A stretch of 64,000 nucleotides of DNA from Ruegeria atlantica (GTDB lineage Bacteria > Pseudomonadota > Alphaproteobacteria > Rhodobacterales > Rhodobacteraceae). Positions 1 through 9,217 of this stretch are shown piece by piece; the stretch's first letter is position 1; each line of letters begins with the position of its first letter. The notes below the pieces were generated by a model. The model did not search any database, was not told where the DNA came from, and was given only the letters and a program-made list of their open reading frames with translations. The translations under genes were made by a program, and so were the position numbers. Location: the NCBI RefSeq assembly GCF_013032005.1, contig NZ_WQBE01000004.1, positions 62,001-126,000 of the forward strand. The letters run 5' to 3'.

Positions 1-389
1 CGGTGGGCTCGACCTTGGAACAGGGCTGTGACCGGGACGAGGTTGCCTGCCGCATCGGAGGTGAGGAATTCATGCTGATCCTGCCCGACAACACCCCCGA
101 AGACGCCATGACCCGGGCCGAACAATTGCGGCAGGCGATCGAGGCTGTCTCGGTCCGCTATGGTGAGAAATCACTGCCGCGCATCACGATTTCCGTTGGC
201 GTTGCCCATTATCCTGCGCACGGTTCTATGCCGCAGGATTTGATGCGTGCATCAGATGACGCCCTGTATGTGGCCAAAGACAAGGGTCGAAATCAGGTGC
301 AGGTCGCCAATGGCGCTGATCCGGCACACGATAATAAAAGCAAGCCCGAGCAACCGACCAAATCGACAACTCAGACATCAGCGGCCTGA
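1..389 (+). CDS. GGDEF-domain diguanylate cyclase, C-terminal part
   Basis: The 5' end lies outside the window. The visible part is the second half of a GGDEF domain: the active-site GGEEF sequence (about nt 57-71), the helix and strand ending in ISVGVA, and the closing ASDDALYVAKDKGRNQV segment. Such domains make cyclic di-GMP from two GTP and act at the membrane or in the cytosol, depending on the missing N-terminus. The intact GGEEF suggests an active enzyme. The last ~25 residues are a polar, probably disordered tail. Any sensory domain cannot be judged from here. Confidence 0.93.
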   Translation, partial: VGSTLEQGCDRDEVACRIGGEEFMLILPDNTPEDAMTRAEQLRQAIEAVSVRYGEKSLPRITISVGVAHYPAHGSMPQDLMRASDDALYVAKDKGRNQVQVANGADPAHDNKSKPEQPTKSTTQTSAA

Positions 390-428
390 AAACCTTGCAG
401 AATCACTGTGTAGGTCGGATCAATTCGT

Positions 429-1565
429 ATGGACCTGCACAGCTCATTCCCCAGCATTGGCGATCTGAAACGCCACGCACGGCGCAAGGTTCCGCATTTC
501 GTCTGGGAATATCTGGATAGCGGTACAGGGTCCGAGGTCACGCTGCACAAAAACAGGGCCGCACTGGATGATGTGGAGTTTTTACCCTCAATCCTGCACG
601 GACCTATCGAATGTGACACCAGAACACAGTTTTTGGGCCAAGACTTTCCCTTGCCCTTCGGTATTGCGCCGATTGGAATGTCGGGGCTGATCTGGCCGGA
701 TGCTGAGAAACTGCTGGCCCTCGCCGGTGCCAAGGCAGGGTTGCCGTATACTTTGTCGACCGTCGCCAGCCAAAGCCCCGAAGATCTGGCTCCTCATCTT
801 GGTCAAAACGCCTGGTTTCAACTTTACCCTCCAAAGGACCCGGATATTCGCGCGGACATGTTAGGTCGCATCAAATCCGCCGGGTTTTCAACGCTTGTGC
901 TGACAGTTGACGTCCCGGTTGCATCGCGGCGCGAACGGCAGGTGCGATCTGGCCTGACCCATCCACCCCGACTGACGCCACGTTTGCTGGCGCAGATCGC
1001 CCAACGCCCGACTTGGGCCTTGGGCATGGCGCGACATGGTATGCCGCGAATGAGGACGCTCGACAAATACATCGATGGCGATAGCGCGCTGTCCCCCACG
1101 GCGCATATCGGATACCTGCTGCGCACATCGCCGGATATGGACTATGTCAAATGGTTGCGCGATGCATGGGATGGTCCGTTCGTTTTGAAAGGCGTGATGC
1201 GCGCCGAAGACGCGGCTCGCCTGAAACAAGCCGGTGTTGATGCGCTCTGGGTCTCGAATCACGGTGGGCGGCAGTTCGATGGCGCCCCGGCTAGCATTTG
1301 TGCGCTTCCCGCCATACGTGCGGCCACAGACTTGCCGCTGATCTTTGACAGTGGCGTTGAAGGCGGGCTTGATGTTCTGCGAGCTTTGGCGCTTGGGGCG
1401 GATTTCGTCATGCTGGGGCGGGGTTTTCTTTATGGGTTGGCTGCCCTTGGGTCACGCGGCCCGGCCCATGTCATCGACATTCTGCGACAGGACATGCTGG
1501 CGAATATGGGCCAGATGGGTTTGGCAAAGTTGGATCAACTTACGCTACGTCAATACAGCAATTGA
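429..1565 (+). CDS. lldD: FMN-dependent alpha-hydroxy-acid dehydrogenase (L-lactate dehydrogenase type)
   Basis: A 378-aa protein of the glycolate oxidase/LldD family, which oxidises L-2-hydroxy acids such as L-lactate to 2-oxo acids using FMN. The C-terminal half of the TIM barrel shows the family residues: the Lys in FVLKGV, the catalytic His and Arg in SNHGGRQ, the Asp in DSGVEGG and the FMN-phosphate loop MLGRGF. Length is normal. The ribosome binding site is weak. L-lactate is the usual substrate, but (S)-mandelate- or glycolate-type enzymes share these residues, so the symbol is tentative. Pyruvate carboxylase follows 146 bp downstream, which would suit a lactate-to-pyruvate step. Confidence 0.85.
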   Translation: MDLHSSFPSIGDLKRHARRKVPHFVWEYLDSGTGSEVTLHKNRAALDDVEFLPSILHGPIECDTRTQFLGQDFPLPFGIAPIGMSGLIWPDAEKLLALAGAKAGLPYTLSTVASQSPEDLAPHLGQNAWFQLYPPKDPDIRADMLGRIKSAGFSTLVLTVDVPVASRRERQVRSGLTHPPRLTPRLLAQIAQRPTWALGMARHGMPRMRTLDKYIDGDSALSPTAHIGYLLRTSPDMDYVKWLRDAWDGPFVLKGVMRAEDAARLKQAGVDALWVSNHGGRQFDGAPASICALPAIRAATDLPLIFDSGVEGGLDVLRALALGADFVMLGRGFLYGLAALGSRGPAHVIDILRQDMLANMGQMGLAKLDQLTLRQYSN

Positions 1566-1711
1566 TGCTGCAGCGCAGAATTGCTAGTAAGTTTGCGCCA
1601 CCAAGCGGCGTTTGCGAGCGTTAACATGCCGGTTCTACCCAGAACGACTGATATACGAGCGCGTATTGTCCGCCTATGAATACGGCCAAACCACCAAGAC
1701 CGGGACCTGAT

Positions 1712-4700
1712 ATGACCAACTTCAACAAGATCCTGATCGCCAATCGCGGCGAGATAGCCATTCGCGTGATGCGCGCAGCAAACGAGATGGGCAAACGCAC
1801 CGTCGCTGTCTTCGCCGAAGAAGATAAGCTGGGCCTGCACCGGTTCAAGGCGGATGAGGCCTATCGCATCGGCGAGGGGATGGGGCCGGTTGCCGCCTAT
1901 CTGAGCATCGACGAGATCATCCGCGTGGCCAAGGAATGCGGCGCGGACGCGATCCACCCGGGCTATGGCCTGCTGTCCGAGAACCCCGATTTCGTGGATG
2001 CCTGCGTTCAGAATGGCATCACCTTCATCGGCCCCAAAGCTGAAACCATGCGCGCGCTTGGTGACAAGGCCAGCGCACGACGTGTGGCTATCGCGGCGGG
2101 CGTACCCGTCATCCCGGCGACCGAGGTTCTGGGCGATGACATGGATACGATCCGCAAGGAAGCTGCCGAGATCGGTTATCCGCTGATGCTCAAGGCGTCT
2201 TGGGGCGGCGGCGGTCGCGGCATGCGCCCTATCGAATCCGAGGACGAGCTGGAAGAAAAAGTGCTGGAAGGCCGCCGCGAGGCCGAGGCAGCCTTTGGCA
2301 ACGGCGAAGGGTATCTGGAAAAGATGATCACCCGCGCCCGCCATGTCGAGGTGCAAATTCTCGGCGACAAACATGGCGAGATTTACCACCTCTATGAGCG
2401 CGACTGTTCGGTCCAACGTCGGAACCAAAAGGTCGTGGAACGCGCCCCTGCCCCGTATCTGTCCGAAGAACAGCGCGCGGAAATCTGCGAACTGGGCCGT
2501 AAAATCTGCGCGCATGTGAACTATGAATGCGCGGGCACCGTCGAATTCCTGATGGATATGGAAACCGGCAAGTTCTACTTCATAGAAGTGAACCCGCGCG
2601 TGCAGGTGGAACACACCGTCACCGAAGAAGTCACCGGCATCGACATCGTGCAGGCGCAGATCCTGATCGCCGAGGGCAAAACCCTGGCCGAGGCCACAGG
2701 TGCCGCCAGCCAGGCCGATGTGCATCTGAACGGTCACGCGCTGCAGACCCGGATCACCACCGAAGACCCGCAGAACAACTTCATCCCTGATTACGGCCGC
2801 ATCACCGCCTATCGCTCGGCCACGGGTATGGGCATCCGTCTGGATGGCGGCACGGCTTATGCGGGTGGCGTGATTACGCGGTATTATGACTCGTTGCTGA
2901 CCAAGGTGACCGCAAAGGCCCCAACGCCCGACGCGGCGATTGCCCGGATGGACCGGGCCCTGCGCGAGTTCCGTATTCGCGGCGTCAGCACCAATATCGA
3001 CTTTGTCATCAACCTGCTGAAACACCCGACCTTCCTGTCGAATGAATACACCACCAAATTCATCGACACGACGCCGGACCTGTTCACCTTCAAGCGTCGT
3101 CGCGACCGCGGCACCAAGGTTCTGACCTATATCGCGGATATCACCGTGAACGGGCATCCCGAGACCGCAGATCGTCCCGCCCCACGCGCTGATCTAAAAG
3201 AAGCCAAAGCCCCCGCGCCCAAGGCCGAGCCGCAAATGGGCACCCGCAATCTGCTGGAGCAAAAGGGCCCACAGGCTGTAGCCGACTGGATGAAGGCGCA
3301 GCGTCAGCTGCTGATTACCGACACCACTATGCGTGATGGCCACCAGTCGCTGCTGGCCACCCGGATGCGCTCAATCGACATGATCAAGGTGGCACCGACC
3401 TATGCGGCCAACCTGCCACAACTGTTCAGCGTCGAATGCTGGGGCGGCGCAACTTTCGATGTGGCCTATCGCTTCTTGCAGGAATGCCCGTGGCAGCGCC
3501 TGCGTGACCTGCGCGAAGCGATGCCGAACCTGATGACCCAAATGCTGCTGCGCGGGGCGAACGGGGTTGGCTACACCAACTATCCAGACAATGTGGTACA
3601 GGAATTCGTACGTCAGGCGTCCAAGAATATCGACGTGTTCCGCGTGTTCGACTCGCTAAACTGGGTCGAGAACATGCGCGTTGCGATGGATGCAGTGGTC
3701 GAGAATGGCAAAATCTGCGAAGGCACCGTTTGTTATACCGGGGACATTCTGGACCCGGACCGCTCCAAGTACGACCTGAAATACTATGTCGGCATGGCGA
3801 AAGAGTTGCGCGATGCAGGGGCACACGTTCTGGGCCTGAAGGACATGGCGGGTTTGCTGAAACCGGCCTCGGCCAAGATTCTGATCCGGGCGCTGAAAGA
3901 AGAGGTCGGGCTACCGATCCACTTCCACACGCACGACACCGCCGGCATCGCCAGCGCCACCATTCTGGCCGCATCCGAGGCTGGCGTAGACGCGGTGGAT
4001 TGCGCGATGGACAGCTTCAGCGGCAACACCTCGCAGGCGACGCTGGGCACTGTGGTCGAAGCGCTGCGCCATACCGAGCGCGACACCGGGCTGGATATCA
4101 AGGCAATCCGGGAGATCAGCGATTACTTCGAGGCAGTGCGCGGCCAGTACGCGGCTTTTGAGTCCAGCCTTCAAGCCCCCGCGTCTGAGGTGTATCTGCA
4201 CGAAATGCCAGGTGGTCAGTTCACCAATCTCAAGGCACAGGCGCGCAGCCTCGGCCTTGAAGAGCGTTGGCACGAAGTGGCGCAGATGTATGCGGACGTG
4301 AACCAGATGTTCGGTGATATCGTGAAAGTAACACCGTCATCCAAGGTCGTCGGTGACATGGCGCTGATGATGGTCAGTCAGAACATGACACGTGACGATG
4401 TGGAAAGCCCAGATTCTGACGTGGCCTTCCCCGACTCGGTCGTCGACATGATGCGTGGCAATCTGGGTCAGCCTCCTGGAGGGTTCCCGGACACCATCAT
4501 CAAGAAGGTGCTAAAAGACGAGGCCCCGAACACCGACCGCCCGGGCAAGGACGTGCCGGCGGTTGATCTGGAAGCCACCCGCGCCGAGCTATCCAAGCAA
4601 TTGGAAGGCAAAGAGGTCGATGACGAGGATCTGAACGGCTACCTGATGTATCCCAAGGTCTTCCTGGACTACATGGGCCGTCACCGCGTCTATGGTCCGG

Positions 4701-5149
4701 TCCGCACCCTACCCACGCGCACGTTCTTCTATGGCATGGAGCCAGGCGAAGAGATCACCGCCGAGATCGATCCGGGCAAGACATTGGAAATCCGCTGTCA
4801 GGCCATCGGCGATACGGATGAAAAGGGCGAGGTCAAAGTCTTCTTCGAACTGAACGGCCAGCCCCGCGTGATCCGGGTACCGAACCGCATGGTCACTTCG
4901 ACCACGCAGGCGCGGCCCAAGGCCGAGGCGGGCAACCACGACCATGTCGGCGCACCGATGCCAGGTGTTGTGGCCACTGTCGCCGTCACAGCTGGTCAGC
5001 AGGTCAAGGAAGGCGACATGCTGCTGACCATCGAAGCGATGAAAATGGAAACCGGCATCCACGCCGAACGCGACGCGACGGTCAAGGCCGTTCACGTGCA
5101 GCCCGGAGGCCAGATTGACGCTAAGGACCTGCTGGTCGAACTGGAATAA
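1712..5149 (+). CDS. pyc: Pyruvate carboxylase
   Basis: A full-length (1145 aa) single-chain pyruvate carboxylase, converting pyruvate, bicarbonate and ATP to oxaloacetate. Domains in order: biotin carboxylase (1-450, opening NKILIANRGEIAIR, with the glycine-rich ATP loop GGGGRGM), carboxyltransferase HMGL-like barrel (from about 530, TTMRDGHQSLLATRMR), the PYC/OADA conserved region, and the biotinyl domain with AMKM; the biotin-accepting lysine is near residue 1111. I chose the ATG at 1712 because the family starts a few residues before NKILIANRGE; an in-frame ATG at 1676 would add 12 unrelated residues. It replenishes the TCA cycle. A strong terminator follows. Confidence 0.97.
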   Translation: MTNFNKILIANRGEIAIRVMRAANEMGKRTVAVFAEEDKLGLHRFKADEAYRIGEGMGPVAAYLSIDEIIRVAKECGADAIHPGYGLLSENPDFVDACVQNGITFIGPKAETMRALGDKASARRVAIAAGVPVIPATEVLGDDMDTIRKEAAEIGYPLMLKASWGGGGRGMRPIESEDELEEKVLEGRREAEAAFGNGEGYLEKMITRARHVEVQILGDKHGEIYHLYERDCSVQRRNQKVVERAPAPYLSEEQRAEICELGRKICAHVNYECAGTVEFLMDMETGKFYFIEVNPRVQVEHTVTEEVTGIDIVQAQILIAEGKTLAEATGAASQADVHLNGHALQTRITTEDPQNNFIPDYGRITAYRSATGMGIRLDGGTAYAGGVITRYYDSLLTKVTAKAPTPDAAIARMDRALREFRIRGVSTNIDFVINLLKHPTFLSNEYTTKFIDTTPDLFTFKRRRDRGTKVLTYIADITVNGHPETADRPAPRADLKEAKAPAPKAEPQMGTRNLLEQKGPQAVADWMKAQRQLLITDTTMRDGHQSLLATRMRSIDMIKVAPTYAANLPQLFSVECWGGATFDVAYRFLQECPWQRLRDLREAMPNLMTQMLLRGANGVGYTNYPDNVVQEFVRQASKNIDVFRVFDSLNWVENMRVAMDAVVENGKICEGTVCYTGDILDPDRSKYDLKYYVGMAKELRDAGAHVLGLKDMAGLLKPASAKILIRALKEEVGLPIHFHTHDTAGIASATILAASEAGVDAVDCAMDSFSGNTSQATLGTVVEALRHTERDTGLDIKAIREISDYFEAVRGQYAAFESSLQAPASEVYLHEMPGGQFTNLKAQARSLGLEERWHEVAQMYADVNQMFGDIVKVTPSSKVVGDMALMMVSQNMTRDDVESPDSDVAFPDSVVDMMRGNLGQPPGGFPDTIIKKVLKDEAPNTDRPGKDVPAVDLEATRAELSKQLEGKEVDDEDLNGYLMYPKVFLDYMGRHRVYGPVRTLPTRTFFYGMEPGEEITAEIDPGKTLEIRCQAIGDTDEKGEVKVFFELNGQPRVIRVPNRMVTSTTQARPKAEAGNHDHVGAPMPGVVATVAVTAGQQVKEGDMLLTIEAMKMETGIHAERDATVKAVHVQPGGQIDAKDLLVELE

Positions 5150-5175
5150 CCGGTTTAGCTTTCTAAATTAACAAG

Positions 5176-5205
5176 GGCCGCGCGGGGAACCGGGCGGCCT
5201 TTTTT
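5176..5205 (+). terminator. Rho-independent terminator after pyc
   Basis: GGCCGC (5176-5181) pairs with GCGGCC (5194-5199) across a 12-nt loop and is followed at once by six T. It lies 26 bp after the pyruvate carboxylase stop and separates it from the MAPEG gene. Confidence 0.9.
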
Positions 5206-5223
5206 ACGCCGAGGAGGATCAAG

Positions 5224-5607
5224 ATGCTGTCCGTCACCCCAATCTATGCCGCACTGCTGGCGATTTTGTACGTCGTGCTGAGTGCCAAGGTCATCAGCCA
5301 ACGTCGCAGCGACAAGATTTCCTACGGCGACGGCGGGAATACGGCGATGCTCAAAGTGATGCGGACGCATTCCAACTTTGTCGAATACACACCCTTTGCC
5401 CTGCTGCTGATCGCGATGGTCGAACTGCAAGGCGCGGGTGGGCTGCTGCTGAACCTGCTGGGACTGGCGCTGCTGAGTGGGCGGGTGATGCATGCCTATG
5501 GCTTCGGTCGCAGTCCGCAGATCGTGATTCTGCGCCAGATCGGGATGCTGCTGACCTTCACGGCCATTCTGGTGGCCGCAATTGCAAATCTCGTGCTGGC
5601 GCTCTGA
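5224..5607 (+). CDS. MAPEG family membrane protein
   Basis: A 127-aa protein with about four hydrophobic segments. The order is an N-terminal helix (LLAILYVVLSAKVI), a loop carrying RSDKISYGDGG, the AMLKVMRTHSNFVEYTPFALLLIAM motif typical of the bacterial MAPEG subfamily (Arg-x-His-x-Asn-x-x-Glu), and two C-terminal helices. MAPEG proteins are membrane glutathione S-transferase or eicosanoid-metabolism relatives; the bacterial members of this type (YecN-like) have no settled substrate. A good ribosome binding site (GAGGAGG) precedes the ATG. It follows the pyc terminator and is probably transcribed separately. Confidence 0.85.
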   Translation: MLSVTPIYAALLAILYVVLSAKVISQRRSDKISYGDGGNTAMLKVMRTHSNFVEYTPFALLLIAMVELQGAGGLLLNLLGLALLSGRVMHAYGFGRSPQIVILRQIGMLLTFTAILVAAIANLVLAL

Positions 5608-5623
5608 TCCGGCTGGCGGGGGC

Positions 5624-5776
5624 TTATCCCGCCAATATCTGCGTCTCAATCAGTGGTGCTTTCATTAGGACCGGCTCAACCTCGACCAGTTTGTCCTCAT
5701 CTTCCGCACAGAACACGGCCGTCAACACGATCAGTGCGGCCAGCAGTGCCATTTTCATATCTGCAACCCGTATCAT
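5624..5776 (-). CDS. 50-aa membrane or exported peptide, unrecognised
   Basis: A 50-codon ORF opening with ATG at 5776, behind a strong purine-rich ribosome binding site (GAGGAGAGG about 3-8 nt upstream). The product has a short N-terminus with two later Met residues, a hydrophobic run (ALLAALIVLTAVFC) that could be a signal peptide or a single membrane helix, then an acidic tail (AEDEDKLVEVEPV). It ends with TAA 16 bp from the convergent MAPEG stop. A shadow frame would not be expected to combine such an RBS with a signal-like sequence, so I consider it a real gene. I do not recognise the family. Confidence 0.6.
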   Translation of the reverse strand: MIRVADMKMALLAALIVLTAVFCAEDEDKLVEVEPVLMKAPLIETQILAG

Positions 5777-5924
5777 TTCCTCTCCTCGAACCCTCTTGTT
5801 TTATAATGCTCTGTGGTTTGAACGTGCGGCGGCGGGGTTTCCGTCGAAAGATTTTTCCGCCTTTTTGTCTTTTTCTGCTTGCAGGCCCGCGTGGGAATTT
5901 ATACATCCCTCCTCACTCAACGGC

Positions 5925-5999
5925 GCGGGCGTAGCTCAGGGGTAGAGCATAACCTTGCCAAGGTTAGGGTCGGGCGTTCGAATCGCCTCGCCCGCTCCA
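5925..5999 (+). tRNA. tRNA-Gly (anticodon GCC), copy 1
   Basis: A complete cloverleaf of 75 nt including an encoded CCA. The acceptor stem is GCGGGCG/CGCCCGC, the anticodon stem TAACC/GGTTA with loop TTGCCAA (anticodon GCC), and the T arm GGGCG-TTCGAAT-CGCCT. A possible promoter lies upstream: TATACA at 5900-5905, about 20 nt before the gene, with TTGCAG at 5879-5884 (spacing 15, so weak). Confidence 0.97.
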
Positions 6000-6033
6000 T
6001 TGAGAGGTCTTCGGACCAACATATGTATCTGAT

Positions 6034-6108
6034 GCGGGCGTAGCTCAGGGGTAGAGCATAACCTTGCCAAGGTTAGGGTCGGGCGTTCGAATCGCCTCGC
6101 CCGCTCCA
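6034..6108 (+). tRNA. tRNA-Gly (anticodon GCC), copy 2
   Basis: By eye, base-for-base identical to the copy at 5925-5999, including the encoded CCA, separated from it by a 34-nt spacer. The two are probably made as one precursor. The spacer itself has no T-run that would end transcription between them. Confidence 0.97.
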
Positions 6109-6193
6109 GATACAAACCCTTTCAAACACACTGGTTTCTTCGTAACCGTTGCGCCATTCTGGCCGTGATTTCAATCATGCACGGAATTCGCCC

Positions 6194-7060
6194 ATGTCGG
6201 ACTATGTCATTCGCCCCCTTACTGCCGCCGAAGTCGAACACGCCGTGGATTGGGCCGGTCGCGAAGGGTGGAATCCGGGCAAACATGATGCCGAGTGCTT
6301 TCGCACGACAGACCCGGATGGGTTTCTGGGTGGGTTTCTGAATGGCGAGATGATCGCGTCGGTATCAGCGGTAAATTACGACGAAACCTTCGCATTCCTG
6401 GGGTTCTATATCGTCAAACCCGAGTTTCGCCACCATGGCCACGGGCTTGAGATCGCTCAGCATGCGTTGGCCCATTGTACCGGGCGCAATATGGGGCTGG
6501 ATGGCGTGGTCGAGCAACAGGACAATTACCGCAAGTCCGGCTTTACCTTTGCCTATAACAACTATCGTTTTGCCGGCACGAAAAGTCGGATGTTGGCTAA
6601 GCTGGGAACCAGACAGAACGATCAAATCACCGATCTGACCCAAGCATCCGACGCCTTGAAAGACTATGATCGCGAACTGTTTCCCGCGCCACGCGACTTG
6701 TTTCTGGGCAACTGGCTGAGTGCCTATAGCCACGTATCGAAAGTCTTTACCGAGAATGGCAGAATAAGAGGGTACGCAACACTTCGCCCCTGCCTCACTG
6801 GGTATAAGGTTGGCCCCCTGTTTGCGGATAACTCGGACATCGCAAGGGCTTTGCTGGCCGCAATTCTGACTGCAATCCCTGAGGATCACAATGAGCATGA
6901 GGTTTTCGTGGACATGCCTCAACCCAACCCATCAGCGTTCGCGCTGGCCGATGAACTTGGGTTGGACAAGGTGTTCGAAACAGCCCGGATGTATTCAGAC
7001 TACGAACCAGACATCGATCTGAGCCGCATCTTTGGCGTCACGACCTTTGAGCTTGGTTAA
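6194..7060 (+). CDS. GNAT acetyltransferase with YitH-like C-terminal domain
   Basis: A 288-aa protein with an N-terminal GNAT fold: FLGFYIVKPEFRHHGHGLEIAQHAL matches the acetyl-CoA binding strand and the Arg-x-x-Gly-x-Gly type loop. A second C-terminal domain resembles the YitH/HolE-type GNAT half (GYATLRPCLTGYKVGPLFADN). It should transfer an acetyl group from acetyl-CoA to an unknown amine. The ATG at 6194 is chosen because of GGAATT seven bases upstream and because the conserved domain begins there; the in-frame ATG at 6149 would add 15 residues. Its stop overlaps the convergent small Lrp-type gene. Confidence 0.82.
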   Translation: MSDYVIRPLTAAEVEHAVDWAGREGWNPGKHDAECFRTTDPDGFLGGFLNGEMIASVSAVNYDETFAFLGFYIVKPEFRHHGHGLEIAQHALAHCTGRNMGLDGVVEQQDNYRKSGFTFAYNNYRFAGTKSRMLAKLGTRQNDQITDLTQASDALKDYDRELFPAPRDLFLGNWLSAYSHVSKVFTENGRIRGYATLRPCLTGYKVGPLFADNSDIARALLAAILTAIPEDHNEHEVFVDMPQPNPSAFALADELGLDKVFETARMYSDYEPDIDLSRIFGVTTFELG

Positions 7061-7296
7061 AACGCCTTGAACGTCATCGTGGTCAGCGACCGTTCGATAT
7101 TAGGAATCACCAGCAGATTTTCATTGATGAAATGGCCTACATCTTCGGTCTCGGGGATGTAAAGCTTTAGCAGCAGGTCAAACTCACCGCTGGTCGAATA
7201 CAGCTCAGAATGGATTTCGCGCAGGGCGATTTCCTCGGCCACCTTGTAGGTAGAGCCGGGTTTGCAGCGAATCTGGATGAAAACGCAAGTGGACAT
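7057..7296 (-). CDS. Stand-alone Lrp/AsnC ligand-binding (RAM) domain protein
   Basis: A 79-aa protein consisting only of the RAM/ActT-like effector domain of Lrp/AsnC regulators (FIQIRCKPGSTYKVAEEI, then SGEFDLLLKLYIPE and NIERSLTTMTFKAF). The N-terminal helix-turn-helix is absent. Such proteins bind small molecules, usually amino acids, and oligomerise; they may modulate full-length Lrp proteins. It is divergent from hisB, so a role linked to amino-acid supply is possible but not shown. Confidence 0.85.
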   Translation of the reverse strand: MSTCVFIQIRCKPGSTYKVAEEIALREIHSELYSTSGEFDLLLKLYIPETEDVGHFINENLLVIPNIERSLTTMTFKAF

Positions 7297-7450
7297 GGGC
7301 CGTGCCTTGTTGGTTCAGTTTCCCGCAGGCTGGCATGGGCCGCGACCGGGCGCAATCCCCTGCAACAGTTTGCGGTGAATGCCACGCTTGGTCTGGATAA
7401 GGCGGGCCATCCCCGTCTATAAGCGCGCCTGTAGCAAAAGGAATTCGCCC

Positions 7451-8038
7451 ATGCGCAGCGCAAAGATCAGCCGTCAAACCGCCGAGACCGAAATATCGGT
7501 CGAGGTCAATCTGGACGGCACCGGCACCTATGACAACCAGACCGGCGTCGGTTTCTTCGATCATATGCTGGACCAGCTGGCGCGCCATTCGCTGATCGAC
7601 ATGACGATCCGTGCCAAGGGTGATTATCACATCGACGACCACCACACGGTCGAGGATACCGGCATCGCGCTGGGTCAAGCGTTGACCCAGGCCCTAGGCG
7701 ACAAGAAAGGTATCCGCCGCTATGGCGAATGCCACCTGCCCATGGATGACGCCCAGGTGCGGTGTGCGCTGGATCTGTCGGGCCGTCCGTTCCTGATCTG
7801 GAACGTGGACCTGCCGACGCCCAAGATCGGCGCGTTCGACACCGAACTGGTACGCGAGTTCTTTCAGGCGCTCAGCACCCATGGCGGCATCACGTTGCAC
7901 ATTGACCAGTTGCACGGCTTCAACAGCCACCACATTGCCGAGGCCGCGTTCAAAGCCGTCGCCCGCGCCCTGCGTCTGGCGGTTGAGACTGACCCGCGCA
8001 AGGCCGATGCGATTCCGTCGACAAAGGGCGCGCTGTAA
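7451..8038 (+). CDS. hisB: Imidazoleglycerol-phosphate dehydratase
   Basis: The 195-aa monofunctional HisB, which dehydrates imidazole-glycerol phosphate to imidazole-acetol phosphate (histidine step 7). The two Mn-binding His clusters are visible: [10 protein letters not shown] and [11 protein letters not shown], together with the family opening ([16 protein letters not shown]) and [16 protein letters not shown]. The start at 7451 has AAGGA upstream and matches family length; the longer frame from 7379 adds non-conserved residues. hisH follows with no gap. Confidence 0.97.
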   Translation: MRSAKISRQTAETEISVEVNLDGTGTYDNQTGVGFFDHMLDQLARHSLIDMTIRAKGDYHIDDHHTVEDTGIALGQALTQALGDKKGIRRYGECHLPMDDAQVRCALDLSGRPFLIWNVDLPTPKIGAFDTELVREFFQALSTHGGITLHIDQLHGFNSHHIAEAAFKAVARALRLAVETDPRKADAIPSTKGAL

Positions 8039-8677
8039 ATGCTCACGGCCATTATCGACTACGAAAGCGGCAACCTGCACTCGGCCGAAAAGGCGTTTCA
8101 GCGCATGGCGAGTGAGATGGATGCCGGTCAGGTCGTTGTGACCTCGGACGCGGATGTTGTGGCGCGGGCCGACCGTCTGGTTCTGCCCGGTGACGGTGCG
8201 TTTCCGGCTTGTGCGTCCGAACTGCGCGGCCACAAGGGCATCTATGACGCGATGGTCGAGGCGGTGGAACAAAAAGGCCGCCCGTTTCTTGGCATCTGCG
8301 TCGGGATGCAGCTGATGGCCTCAAAAGGTCATGAATACACCGAGACCGACGGCCTGGATTGGGTGGCCGGTGATGTGCTGCGGATCGAACCCTCGGACGA
8401 TGCGCTGAAAGTGCCTCATATGGGTTGGAACGATCTGGTGCTGGAAAGCGATCACCCAGTGTTCAGTGGCGTCAAAACGGGTGATCATGTCTATTTCGTC
8501 CACTCCTACCATTTTCGGGTGACAGACCCGGCAGAGCGGTTGGCTTTTGTGGACTATGGCCAAGAGGTCACGGCCGTGATTGGCCGCGACACAATGGTTG
8601 GCATGCAGTTCCACCCCGAGAAAAGCCAGGACGTGGGCCTACGCATGATCGGAAACTTCCTGACCTGGAAGCCCTGA
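8039..8677 (+). CDS. hisH: Imidazole glycerol phosphate synthase, glutaminase subunit
   Basis: A 212-aa class I glutamine amidotransferase that hydrolyses glutamine and passes ammonia to HisF. The Cys nucleophile is in GICVGMQLM and the His-Glu pair in MQFHPEKSQ. The N-terminal IIDYESGNLHS is typical of HisH. Its ATG directly abuts the hisB stop codon, so the two genes are surely co-translated. The partner hisF lies about 4.3 kb downstream rather than adjacent. Confidence 0.97.
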   Translation: MLTAIIDYESGNLHSAEKAFQRMASEMDAGQVVVTSDADVVARADRLVLPGDGAFPACASELRGHKGIYDAMVEAVEQKGRPFLGICVGMQLMASKGHEYTETDGLDWVAGDVLRIEPSDDALKVPHMGWNDLVLESDHPVFSGVKTGDHVYFVHSYHFRVTDPAERLAFVDYGQEVTAVIGRDTMVGMQFHPEKSQDVGLRMIGNFLTWKP

Positions 8678-8681
8678 ACGG

Positions 8682-9083
8682 TTACTGAACCCGCGTCCAG
8701 GTCTGCCCACGGCAGACCAGACCACCAGCAACACAGCCTTTGACAGTCAGCTCATTCTGACTGTCCAGTGTCATTTTCGAGTTGTAGGTCTTGTCGCGGT
8801 CTGGCGCCCAGATTTTTCCGCTGTCGTACTGACCATCCCCCTCGGGCACCATATCCCAGATGATCTGTTTGCCCAGGTTTTCATATTCCAACTGCTGGTT
8901 GCCATCACCGTCGAAGGCGCTGTCAATTGTGCCGCAAATCGCACTGCCACATTCCGCAATGGTTACATGCAGATAGCCGCCCGTATCCCCCGGCTGGGTC
9001 TTCCACAGCCCATCAACCGGGTCAGCCGCAAAGGCGGTGGTCGCCATGGTGGCAAAACCTGCTGCAAATAGAAATTTCTTCAT
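8682..9083 (-). CDS. DUF2147 family exported protein
   Basis: A 133-aa protein with a clear signal peptide (MKKFLFAAGFATMATTAFA) followed by a DUF2147 domain: DGLWKTQPGDTGGYLHVTIAECGSAICG and the later GKIWAPDRDKTYNSKMTL. Family members are periplasmic, lipocalin-like beta structures of unknown function. GGGAGAG lies upstream of the ATG. It is convergent with hisH (4-bp gap) and interrupts the histidine cluster. Confidence 0.85.
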   Translation of the reverse strand: MKKFLFAAGFATMATTAFAADPVDGLWKTQPGDTGGYLHVTIAECGSAICGTIDSAFDGDGNQQLEYENLGKQIIWDMVPEGDGQYDSGKIWAPDRDKTYNSKMTLDSQNELTVKGCVAGGLVCRGQTWTRVQ

Positions 9084-9217
9084 AATGCTCTCCCTGTGTT
9101 GCGATCACTCTGGCCCGGCGACCGGCTTCGGGCAAGAATGACTTTGCGTCGCGTTGCATCCCCTGCCCTGACTGTGCGATATCCCGCGCGACTGACCAAG
9201 ATATAGGGCCGCCCGAC

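Noticed and set aside
1557-1585. AGCAATT/AATTGCT inverted repeat around the lldD stop codon
   Set aside because: Only 7 bp with a 15-nt loop and no T-run; not convincing as a terminator.
1550-3157. 535-codon minus-strand frame opposite pyruvate carboxylase
   Set aside because: Antisense shadow; the sense strand has a complete biotin carboxylase domain.
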